This document shows, piece by piece, positions 1 through 6,509 of a stretch of DNA of 8,629 nucleotides. The DNA lies in contig JAQWIO010000023.1 in NCBI GenBank assembly GCA_029248845.1, positions 1 to 8,629 of the forward strand. Reading direction: 5' to 3'. Source of the DNA: Polaribacter sp. (GTDB taxonomy: Bacteria > Bacteroidota > Bacteroidia > Flavobacteriales > Flavobacteriaceae). The notes beneath the pieces are model-generated. The model searched no databases. It was not told the origin of the DNA and saw only the letters and a list, made by a program, of their open reading frames with translations. Numbering within the stretch: position 1 is the first letter of the stretch; every line of letters starts with the position of its first letter. The translations under genes were made by a program, and so were the position numbers.

Positions 1-363
1 ATTTTCTAAACCTTTTTAAAAAAAAAATTAAATTAATTCTTAACTAAATCATTTTTAACAACTTAACAAATGACTTTTTTACTATCCTGAAAAGAATGAA
101 TCTTTAAAAGACTGTCAAACAAAAATTATCGAGTAAATAGAACATGTATAATAAAAGGTAAATAACGGTAATAAGCATTGCTTTGGATTGGTTCTCTGAA
201 AAAAAAAATTAATCTGACTGGAGGAGGCATAAAAATGTAGGGGAATGGTAGCAGGGAATTGGTATAAAATCGATTGTTTAACAAATCTGGTAAATGAAAT
301 TTACTTGTGATTACGAATTATTTACTAGACAATGCGGTATGTAAACTCTCACAATGAATATGA
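1..363. other. Non-coding stretch, no gene recognised
   Basis: Very AT-rich sequence with frequent stops in all six frames, so neither an internal gene nor one running off the left edge is supported. It contains A/T homopolymer runs, three TTAAC words (40-44, 55-59, 63-67), and an isolated purine-rich patch at 220-260. That patch has a strong Shine-Dalgarno-like GGAGGAGG (220-227), but the ATG seven bases later (235) is followed at once by TAG. I saw no tRNA-like cloverleaf, no convincing terminator for the DUF4294 gene that ends at 364, and no exact TAnnTTTG promoter box on either strand. A small RNA or a decayed gene cannot be excluded by eye. Confidence 0.6.
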
Positions 364-1110
364 CTATTGTCTCTTTTTCTTTCTATTTTTTTTATTCCAT
401 TTTTTTCTCATCCTATCAAGCATCAATTTGTATTCATCTACATTAATAAGTGCCTTTCTTGCAGTCAATATTTTGATAAAATCGAAGTTTAATTTTGATG
501 CTTGCATTTGAAGTTCACCTGATTGGAAAGCACGTTGAAGTATATTTTCTATTAAAAAATCTTCATTTATAGTTTCTGGATGATATTCTGATTTTAAAGA
601 TAGATTAAAAACATTTGCAGTGGTGTTGTACCAAAAAGCATTCCAACCACTTCTTAGAATTTGAATGTTTTGAAAGGCAGTTTTCCCTGTTTGGCGATGA
701 ATTAATTTGATTAAAATTCGACCTTCCGTATTGGTCATTTTTTTTACTTGATCTGTAAATTCTCCTTCCATGTAATCTTGAATTAATCTTATGTATTTTT
801 TTCTCTTCCTTTTAGAGGGTATTTTTTCTAATCTTAAGTTAAGAGAATCGAGCCTTTGAGAAGCTAATTTTGCAAATGGATATACTTTAAATACTTTTCT
901 GCGAAACCATAAATAGTAACGAAGATCACTTTTAGCTTTGAATTTATGTTTTGGCAACAATGAAAACTCATTCAGATTTATAGTTAAAGTATCTCCTGGT
1001 TTGACAAAAACGAAGTCTTCTTTTGTAGAAGACATGGAGTCTATTTCTTTTTTTTGAGAAAAAGAAACCAAAGAATTCACGAAGACATATATGTATAATA
1101 GTTTTTTCAA
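364..1110 (-). CDS. DUF4294 domain-containing secreted protein, function unknown
   Basis: A 248-residue protein that I recognise as the DUF4294 family of Bacteroidota, whose function is not established. Residues 1-18 look like a cleavable Sec signal peptide (a Lys pair, a hydrophobic core, then SFSQ), so the mature protein is probably periplasmic or outer-membrane facing. The conserved part is about 62-215: an aromatic/basic block YYLWFRRKVFKVYPFA (65-80), then YMEGEF (113-118), the segment RILIKLIHRQTG (131-142), and GWNAFWYN (155-162). The C-terminal tail (235-248) is almost entirely Lys, Arg and Asn. The start is TTG at 1110-1108. An in-frame TGA lies six codons upstream (1126-1128) and the next ATG is only at residue 26, which would delete the signal peptide. 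It follows ligA by 39 bases on the same strand with no exact promoter box between, so cotranscription with ligA is likely. Family assignment is by recognition; no catalytic residues can be claimed. Confidence 0.85.
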   Translation of the reverse strand: MKKLLYIYVFVNSLVSFSQKKEIDSMSSTKEDFVFVKPGDTLTINLNEFSLLPKHKFKAKSDLRYYLWFRRKVFKVYPFAKLASQRLDSLNLRLEKIPSKRKRKKYIRLIQDYMEGEFTDQVKKMTNTEGRILIKLIHRQTGKTAFQNIQILRSGWNAFWYNTTANVFNLSLKSEYHPETINEDFLIENILQRAFQSGELQMQASKLNFDFIKILTARKALINVDEYKLMLDRMRKKWNKKNRKKKRQ

Positions 1111-1149
1111 ATTTTTACTAAGTTGTCATGAATGAAACCAATCTTTAAA

Positions 1150-3150
1150 TCAATGAGAAATCTTATTTAAAAAATCTTGTTCAGAAATTATTTCTATCCC
1201 CAAATCTTGAGCTTTTGTCAACTTACTCGGTCCCATATTATCTCCCGCAACAACATAACTTGTTTTTTTTGATATGGACGAACTGACTCTACCCCCATTA
1301 TCTTCAATTGCTTTTTTAAGTTCATTTCTTTTCAACTGATAAAATACACCAGAAACTACAAATACCTCTCCTTTTAATAACTCTGTTTGATTTTCTAAAT
1401 TTTCTTGAGATACCTCTAATTGAATTCCGGCTGCTTTCAAACGATTGATCAATTGAATATTCCTTAAATCAGCGGAAAAATCAATCATACTTTGTGCGAT
1501 TCTATCTCCAATTTCATCAACATTAATTAACTCTTCAAAAGATGCTGTCATAAGGTTATCTATAGATTTAAAATGCTTTGCTAGTTTTTTAGAGACCGTT
1601 TCCCCAACAAAACGAATCCCTAGCGCAAATAATACTTTTTCAAATGGGATTTCTTTTGATTTTTCAATTCCAATAATCATATTTTCTGCTGATTTCTCAG
1701 CCATTCTTTCTAAAGGAATTATTTGCTCGATTTTTAAGTTATATAAATCTGCATAGTTGTGTATCAATCCCTCTTTTCTTAACAAATCTACCGTTTCTCC
1801 ACCCAAACCATCAATATCCATAGCCTTCCTACTTATGTAATGTTGAATTCTCCCTGTAATTTGAGGAGCACAACCAAATTCATTTGGGCAATAATGTTTG
1901 GCATCACCTTCGGTTCTAATCAACTCAGTATTGCATTCTGGGCAATGGGTTGCATAATCCGTAGGTTGAGAGTTTTCTGGTCTTTTTGTAAAATCTACTG
2001 CTATTATTTTCGGAATGATCTCTCCTCCTTTTTCTACAAAAACAGTATCTCCTATCCGTATGTTTAATTTCTCTATTTGATCTGCATTGTGAAGTGATGC
2101 TCGTTTTACAATTGTTCCTGCCAATTGAACGGGTTCTAAATTTGCTACAGGGGTAATTGCACCAGTTCTCCCAACTTGATAGGTAATTTGGCGCAAAATA
2201 GTAGAAACTCGTGCAGCTTTGTATTTGTAGGCAATTGCCCAACGAGGAGATTTTGCCGTATACCCAAGTTCCTCCTGTTGTTGTAAATTATTTACTTTGA
2301 TGACAACACCATCTGTTTCATAAGGCAACTCATGTCTTTTAGAATCCCAATGGTTCACAAAATCGAAAACTTGCTCTATAGAATTTGCTAAAGCAATCGT
2401 TTTAGGAACCTTAAACCCTACTTTTCTGGCATTTTCTAAACTCTCAAAATGTGTTTGATACTTCCTTTCTGATGTGACTACCTGATACAACAAACAATCT
2501 AACGGGCGCTTGGCTACCTCTGTACTGTCTTGTAACTTTAAACTTCCACTGGCTGTATTTCTTGGGTTTTTATATTCTTCTTCCCCCTCTGCTAAGCGTT
2601 GTTCATTCATTTTCTGAAAACCATCTAGAGGTAAAATAATTTCACCTCGTATTTCAAAATTACTTACAAAGTCGGATTTTAAAGATAATGGTATCGATCG
2701 AATTGTTTTGATATTTGCAGTAACATCATCTCCTTGAAAACCATCTCCTCTTGTTACTGCTTTGACAAATTGGTTGTTTTCGTAGGTAAGATTGATAGAG
2801 GCTCCATCGAACTTAAGTTCACAGGTATATTCAACATCAGTGGTTCCTAATATTTTTTGAATCCGTTTTTCCCAATCAAACAAATCTTCTTTAGAATATG
2901 AATTACTTAAAGAGTACATTCTGTTTTGATGGGTAACCGTTGTAAAATTCTTGGTAATTTCACCCCCCACTCTTTGGGTTGGAGAGTTTGAATCAAAAAA
3001 TTCAGGATTGGCTTCTTCTAGCTTTTCTAATTCTTTAAGAGTGGTATCAAAATCGAAATCTGAAATTGTCGCATTATCTAAAACATAATAATTATGGGTA
3101 TGCTGATTTAATTCTTCGCGAAGTTGTTCTATTTTTTGTTGAATTGTCAT
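1150..3150 (-). CDS. ligA: NAD-dependent DNA ligase LigA
   Basis: A 666-residue, full-length bacterial NAD+-dependent DNA ligase, which seals nicks in Okazaki fragments and repair intermediates using NAD+ as AMP donor. Domain order is canonical. The Ia domain (about 1-65) carries YYVLD and SDFDFD. The adenylation domain holds the nucleophile Lys113 in KFDG (113-116), TRGDG (133-137), FEIRGE (165-170), YETDGVVIKV (277-286) and WAIAYK (304-309). The OB fold carries VGRTGAITPVA (326-336). A Cys4 zinc finger uses C403, C406, C421 and C427. Helix-hairpin-helix repeats span about 435-585, and a C-terminal BRCT domain covers about 590-666 (VVSGVF, DNGGRVSSS, SYVVAGDNMGPSK). All the main catalytic motifs are intact. 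Phe34 sits where E. coli LigA has Tyr35, in the NMN-binding Ia motif. The ATG at 3150 gives the expected N terminus. A candidate promoter lies 51 bases upstream, and the DUF4294 gene follows after 39 bases. Confidence 0.98.
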   Translation of the reverse strand: MTIQQKIEQLREELNQHTHNYYVLDNATISDFDFDTTLKELEKLEEANPEFFDSNSPTQRVGGEITKNFTTVTHQNRMYSLSNSYSKEDLFDWEKRIQKILGTTDVEYTCELKFDGASINLTYENNQFVKAVTRGDGFQGDDVTANIKTIRSIPLSLKSDFVSNFEIRGEIILPLDGFQKMNEQRLAEGEEEYKNPRNTASGSLKLQDSTEVAKRPLDCLLYQVVTSERKYQTHFESLENARKVGFKVPKTIALANSIEQVFDFVNHWDSKRHELPYETDGVVIKVNNLQQQEELGYTAKSPRWAIAYKYKAARVSTILRQITYQVGRTGAITPVANLEPVQLAGTIVKRASLHNADQIEKLNIRIGDTVFVEKGGEIIPKIIAVDFTKRPENSQPTDYATHCPECNTELIRTEGDAKHYCPNEFGCAPQITGRIQHYISRKAMDIDGLGGETVDLLRKEGLIHNYADLYNLKIEQIIPLERMAEKSAENMIIGIEKSKEIPFEKVLFALGIRFVGETVSKKLAKHFKSIDNLMTASFEELINVDEIGDRIAQSMIDFSADLRNIQLINRLKAAGIQLEVSQENLENQTELLKGEVFVVSGVFYQLKRNELKKAIEDNGGRVSSSISKKTSYVVAGDNMGPSKLTKAQDLGIEIISEQDFLNKISH

Positions 3151-3200
3151 GAAGCTGATTAAGTTTTCTTTATCAATCTAAAATTGCATGCGTATAGCCT

Positions 3201-3208
3201 CAAAAATA
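3201..3208 (-). promoter_or_regulatory. Candidate -7 box for ligA
   Basis: On the minus strand this reads TATTTTTG, matching the Bacteroidota -7 consensus TAnnTTTG. It would start the ligA transcript near 3195, with a leader of about 45 nucleotides. No good TTG-type -33 element is visible at the expected distance, and the surroundings are very AT-rich, so a chance match is possible. Confidence 0.4.
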
Positions 3209-3412
3209 ATATAATAAATATAAAATTCATCATAATAATAATTGTATTTATAAACTAAAAATAACTTTATATACTAAGTTGTATTGGAAGCATTCATTAA
3301 TATTCCAATTGTTTTCTTCATCAATAAAAGTTCAAGTGAATTGTAAATTACTAATTTTCAAAAACGTTGTAGTTTAATGAACAGAAACAATTAGAAAAAA
3401 GGGTCTTTTTTT

Positions 3413-4855
3413 TTAATAATAGGTGAACCTTCTCACCTTTGCCATATGTTTTGCCAAACGCATTACTTGATGAGAATACCCATACTCATTGTCATACCAG
3501 ACATATATCACAATTGTTTCTTCGGAAGTTATTGTTGCTTTACTATCGAAAATTGAGGGTGCAGTAGAACCAATAATATCAGAAGAGACTAACTCATTAT
3601 CTAGAGAATATTTAATTTGCTCAACCAATTCTCCCTCTAAAGCATACTTTTTTAATATTGAATTTATACGATCTTTTGAAACTTTTGTCCTTAACTGTAA
3701 ATTTAGAATTGCCAATGAACCATTAGGAACAGGAACTCTAATTGCGTTTGATGTTAATTTACCTTTTAATGCCGGTATGGCTTTTGAAACAGCAACTCCT
3801 GCACCAGTTTCTGTAATTACCATATTTAGAGCTGCAGCTCTTCCTCTTCGGTATTTATGATGCATATTATCTACCAAATTTTGGTCATTCGTATAAGCGT
3901 GAATAGTTTCTATATGACCTTTAAGAATTCCAAAATTTTCTTCTAGAACTTTCAAAACCGGGGTTATTGCATTTGTTGTACAAGATGCTGCTGAAAATAT
4001 ATCTACAGTATCTGGATTATATTGTTTGTGATTGACTCCATAAACAATATTTGGAACTCCTTTTCCTGGTGCCGTCAATAGAACTTTACTTGCTCCTTTT
4101 GATTTTAAATGTCTCCCAAGAGCAACATCATCTTTAAAAGCTCCTGTATTATCAATGATTAAAGCATCTTTTATCCCGTATTTTGTATAATCTACATCTT
4201 CTGGGTTATTTGCAGAAATCATATGTACAGTCGTTCCGTTTATGGTTAAAGCCTGACGCTCTCTATCTATTTGTACAGTTCCTAAAAAATCTCCATGAAC
4301 AGAATCTATACTTAACAAGGAGGCTCTTTTTGCTAAGACAGTTTGATTGATTTCTCCACGAATTACAATTGCTCTCAAGCGTAACTGAGAACCTTTACCC
4401 ATCTTAGTCATTAGTTCTCTTGCTAATAAACGACCTATTCTTCCAAAACCATATAAAACAACATCTTTTGGTTGAATATCTTCTGATTCTGTTGCTCCTT
4501 TTAATTTATTCTTTACAAACTCGACTTTACTTGCGCATTTTTTCAAACTTAAATGGCATTCATAGGCTAATTTACCAATATCTAATTTAGAGGAGGGTAA
4601 GTCTATTTTTTGAATTGCTTTGGCGATATCTAAAGCGCCTTGAATAGAAATTGGCTTACTTACAAATTCTTTTGCATAGCCAATTAAATTTAAAACTTCG
4701 CTTGCTCTTTTATCTACTAAAGAATTTCTAAAGAATACTAATTCTATAGATTTGTCATACCACAAATCATTCACAATAGTTATGAATTCTACAGCGGCTC
4801 TTCTGTTTTGAGTTTGAATTAAAATTTCTTCTTCGTAATTTAAAATTATTGACAT
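3413..4855 (-). CDS. gap: Long-form glyceraldehyde-3-phosphate dehydrogenase
   Basis: A 480-residue member of the GAPDH family, which interconverts glyceraldehyde 3-phosphate and 1,3-bisphosphoglycerate with NAD(P) and phosphate in the cytoplasm. The Rossmann glycine motif is GFGRIGR (136-142). The catalytic Cys292 lies in SAASCTTN (288-295), with its partner His319 in HAYTNDQ (319-325). NGS (378-380) and NEYGY (456-460) are the usual C-terminal marks. Classical GAPDHs are about 330-340 residues and begin almost at the glycine motif. Here about 130 residues precede it (including LWYDKSIELVFFRN at 31-44 and LPSSKLDIGKLAYEC at 86-100), as in the long GAPDHs of Bacteroidota and some Gammaproteobacteria. 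The extension is genuine: the reading frame is continuous, and an in-frame TAG closes it two codons before the ATG. Where classical enzymes have Asn-Asp after the second beta strand to bind the NAD ribose, this protein reads RGE (166-168), so the cofactor preference may differ. It is transcribed alone, with its own promoter region upstream. Confidence 0.95.
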   Translation of the reverse strand: MSIILNYEEEILIQTQNRRAAVEFITIVNDLWYDKSIELVFFRNSLVDKRASEVLNLIGYAKEFVSKPISIQGALDIAKAIQKIDLPSSKLDIGKLAYECHLSLKKCASKVEFVKNKLKGATESEDIQPKDVVLYGFGRIGRLLARELMTKMGKGSQLRLRAIVIRGEINQTVLAKRASLLSIDSVHGDFLGTVQIDRERQALTINGTTVHMISANNPEDVDYTKYGIKDALIIDNTGAFKDDVALGRHLKSKGASKVLLTAPGKGVPNIVYGVNHKQYNPDTVDIFSAASCTTNAITPVLKVLEENFGILKGHIETIHAYTNDQNLVDNMHHKYRRGRAAALNMVITETGAGVAVSKAIPALKGKLTSNAIRVPVPNGSLAILNLQLRTKVSKDRINSILKKYALEGELVEQIKYSLDNELVSSDIIGSTAPSIFDSKATITSEETIVIYVWYDNEYGYSHQVMRLAKHMAKVRRFTYY

Positions 4856-4878
4856 AATTATCTATTTAATTTTTACTA

Positions 4879-4908
4879 CAAAAGTATTCTTTTATTTTGA
4901 ATACGAAA
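4879..4908 (-). promoter_or_regulatory. Candidate promoter of gap (-33/-7)
   Basis: Read on the minus strand, TACTTTTG (4886-4879) matches the Bacteroidota -7 consensus TAnnTTTG exactly. A TTTC near 4908-4905 stands 18 bases upstream as an imperfect -33 element. The transcript would begin near 4874, giving a leader of about 19 nucleotides. The -33 position falls inside the 18-bp palindrome at 4902-4919. Confidence 0.55.
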
Positions 4909-4919
4909 TCGATTTCGTA
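4902..4919. promoter_or_regulatory. 18-bp perfect palindrome, candidate operator of gap
   Basis: TACGAAATCGATTTCGTA is a perfect, loop-free inverted repeat of 9 + 9 bases. It overlaps the expected -33 region of the gap promoter, the position expected for a repressor operator bound by a symmetric dimer. It has no spacer and no adjoining U-run, so it is not a terminator. The central CG and the CGAAA/TTTCG arms resemble LacI-family operators in general form, but the cognate regulator cannot be named from this window. Confidence 0.5.
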
Positions 4920-4937
4920 AAAATTTTTGTAAATAAA

Positions 4938-4963
4938 AAAATCCTGATTGATATCAGGATTTT
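4938..4963 (-). terminator. Intrinsic terminator of htrA
   Basis: An 11-bp perfect stem (4938-4948 pairing with 4953-4963) closes a 4-base loop. Its core is ATCCTGAT/ATCAGGAT, flanked by A:T pairs. On the minus strand the stem runs into a T-rich tract (4940-4934), and it starts 24 bases after the htrA stop codon, as expected for a Rho-independent terminator. It separates htrA from the gap promoter region. There is a short T-run on the other side too, but no plus-strand gene ends here. Confidence 0.85.
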
Positions 4964-4986
4964 AAAATAAGAAATAATATATCTTT

Positions 4987-6378
4987 CTATCTAAAAGCGT
5001 AGCGCTCTCTTTCTCCGTTTAAATTTATAACCTCTATATAGATGGGATTTCCATTACCATAAGAAGCATCTATTGTTTTGGCAGCTTCATTAGCATTTAA
5101 AACTGATTTTTTATTAATCTTCGTAATTATATATCCTTCTTTAACTCCATAGTAATCTAGATTTGCATTATTGTTTCTAATAATTTTTGCACCTCCATCA
5201 ATATTGTGTTTCTTCAACTCTTTTTTATTTAAATCTTTTAAATAGATTTTTAAAGTTCGAGAAACAAACAGATTTTTCTTACCTAGTTTGACCGTTTTTG
5301 TATAAGACTGACCAGCTCTATCTACTGTAACATTTACAAAATCCCCAGGTCTTTTTGCTGTTAACTGACCTCTTAGTTCTGAGAATTTAGAAATTTTTAC
5401 ATCATTTATTTTCTTAATAACATCGTTAGATTTTAATCCCGCTTTTTTTGCACCACCATCATCGCTAACTGAGGCAATTTTCACACCATCAATGTCACCA
5501 TCTCTTTGATCTATATTTATCCCCAAAATAGCTTCTTGCACAGAGCCAAACTCTAATAAGTCGTCAATAATTTTTTTAGCAATATTAGAGGGAACCGCAA
5601 ATGAATACCCAACAAAAGAGCCTGTTTTTGAAGAAATAGCCGTATTTATACCTACCAATTCACCACGAGTATTAACTAACGCTCCTCCACTATTTCCGGG
5701 ATTAACAGCTGCATCAGTTTGAATAAAAGACTCTATGTTTCCATTACCTTCTAAGTCTCTTCCTTTAGCGCTTACAATACCAGCTGTGACTGTTGAAGTC
5801 AGATTATATGGGTTTCCAACTGCTAAAACCCATTCTCCAATTTTAATAGTATCAGAATCTGCAAATGGAATATATGGTAAAGCTACCTTCGCATCAATTT
5901 TTAGGAGTGCAATATCGTTTTCTTTGTCAGTACCAACTAATTCAGCTTTATACTTTTTTCTGTTATTTAAAGTGATTTCAATTTCTGAAGCTCCAGCAAT
6001 AACATGATTATTGGTAACAATATATCCATCTTGAGAAATAATAACTCCACTTCCTGTACCAACTTGTTCATATTTATTCTTCCCATTTGGATTGCCAAAG
6101 AAAATATCCAATGGATTTACCTGCGTTCTAACAGATGTGTTTTTAACGTGAACAACTGAGTTTACTGTGTTTTCCGCAGCAACAGTTAAATCTATAGAAC
6201 TTGTAATTGAATTGACTTTATTATGTATAGTAGGATTATAGTTTGTAGTAATCGTTCTTGTGGGTTGAGAAATTGATCTTTGTATCACTAAACCATCATT
6301 AAATAATAATTTATAACCGCCCAAGGTCAAAACTCCTCCTAAGAAAGCCATTCCTAATATCCCAAAAAAATTTTTCAT
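4987..6378 (-). CDS. htrA: HtrA/Deg-family envelope serine endoprotease
   Basis: A 463-residue trypsin-like serine protease of the HtrA/DegP/DegQ (Do) family, which degrades or remodels misfolded proteins in the periplasm. Residues 4-26 form a hydrophobic N-terminal signal or anchor segment. The protease domain covers about 65-275 and has an intact triad: His125 in TNNHVI, Asp155 in NDIALLK, and Ser230 in NPGNSGGAL. A first PDZ domain (about 283-367; AILGINID, then AGLKSNDVIKKIN) fits the substrate-sensing role. A second, more divergent PDZ-like unit follows (about 375-463; YGVKEGYIITKIN). The ATG at 6378 is supported because the frame is closed by TAA five codons upstream. It has its own terminator and is divergent from dapF, sharing a 131-base regulatory region. 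Whether it corresponds to DegP, DegQ or DegS in function cannot be decided from sequence; two PDZ domains argue against DegS. Confidence 0.96.
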   Translation of the reverse strand: MKNFFGILGMAFLGGVLTLGGYKLLFNDGLVIQRSISQPTRTITTNYNPTIHNKVNSITSSIDLTVAAENTVNSVVHVKNTSVRTQVNPLDIFFGNPNGKNKYEQVGTGSGVIISQDGYIVTNNHVIAGASEIEITLNNRKKYKAELVGTDKENDIALLKIDAKVALPYIPFADSDTIKIGEWVLAVGNPYNLTSTVTAGIVSAKGRDLEGNGNIESFIQTDAAVNPGNSGGALVNTRGELVGINTAISSKTGSFVGYSFAVPSNIAKKIIDDLLEFGSVQEAILGINIDQRDGDIDGVKIASVSDDGGAKKAGLKSNDVIKKINDVKISKFSELRGQLTAKRPGDFVNVTVDRAGQSYTKTVKLGKKNLFVSRTLKIYLKDLNKKELKKHNIDGGAKIIRNNNANLDYYGVKEGYIITKINKKSVLNANEAAKTIDASYGNGNPIYIEVINLNGERERYAFR

Positions 6379-6399
6379 AATACTTAGCTTTTACATTAA

Positions 6400-6407
6400 C
6401 AAATATA
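6400..6407 (-). promoter_or_regulatory. -7 box of the htrA promoter
   Basis: On the minus strand this reads TATATTTG, an exact match to the Bacteroidota TAnnTTTG -7 element. It ends 21 bases before the htrA ATG, so transcription probably starts about 15-18 bases before the start codon. A clear -33 TTTG is not visible at the standard spacing, which would fit an activator-dependent promoter. Confidence 0.6.
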
Positions 6408-6433
6408 CAGTTTTTACAATCTAAAAAAATTTG

Positions 6434-6472
6434 TTTAACTTGTCGTTAACTCATTTTAACCACTTTTTAACA
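6434..6472. promoter_or_regulatory. Four helically phased TTAAC repeats between the htrA and dapF promoters
   Basis: Four direct copies of KTTAACN occur at 6434-6440 (TTTAACT), 6445-6451 (GTTAACT), 6455-6461 (TTTAACC) and 6466-6472 (TTTAACA). The start-to-start steps are 11, 10 and 11 bases, so all copies face the same side of the helix. The array sits nearly midway between the two outward-facing -7 boxes: 26 bases from the htrA box and 24 from the dapF box. Direct repeats with an 11-base period are typical of OmpR/PhoB-type response-regulator sites; assignment to such a regulator is inference. TTAAC words are not rare in AT-rich intergenic DNA, so part of this could be compositional. Confidence 0.45.
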
Positions 6473-6496
6473 ATCAATAATTCCTCATTAAATACC

Positions 6497-6504
6497 TATA
6501 TTTG
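6497..6504 (+). promoter_or_regulatory. -7 box of the dapF operon promoter
   Basis: TATATTTG matches the Bacteroidota -7 consensus TAnnTTTG and ends only five bases before the dapF ATG at 6510. The transcript would therefore begin at or within a few bases of the start codon, making a leaderless or nearly leaderless mRNA. There is no Shine-Dalgarno sequence to contradict this. Confidence 0.65.
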
Positions 6505-6509
6505 TACCA

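Noticed and set aside
327..372. Inverted repeat AGACAAT ... ATTGTCT at the end of the DUF4294 gene
   Set aside because: Seven bases separated by 32, with one arm inside the coding region; expected by chance in AT-rich DNA and not followed by a T-run on the minus strand.
1840..2242. Open frames of 75 codons (plus strand) and 105 codons (minus strand, other frame) inside ligA
   Set aside because: They lie wholly within the well-supported ligA frame, resemble no protein family, have odd composition, and are explained as shadows of ligA codons.
3395..3415. A-run/T-run hairpin just after the gap stop codon (possible terminator)
   Set aside because: The stem is seven pairs, six of them A:T, with a three-base loop, and its T-run is itself half of the stem. 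It is too weak to call, although gap must terminate somewhere before ligA.
3489..3860. 123-codon open frame antisense to gap
   Set aside because: It lies opposite the conserved catalytic part of GAPDH, has no recognisable motif and no promoter box, so it is an antisense shadow.
4919..4928. AAAAATTTTT palindrome next to the gap operator candidate
   Set aside because: A simple A/T run of this size is common in this sequence and carries no specific information.
5735..6007. 90-codon open frame antisense to htrA
   Set aside because: It mirrors the conserved protease domain in reverse complement; no domain, no start-site support.
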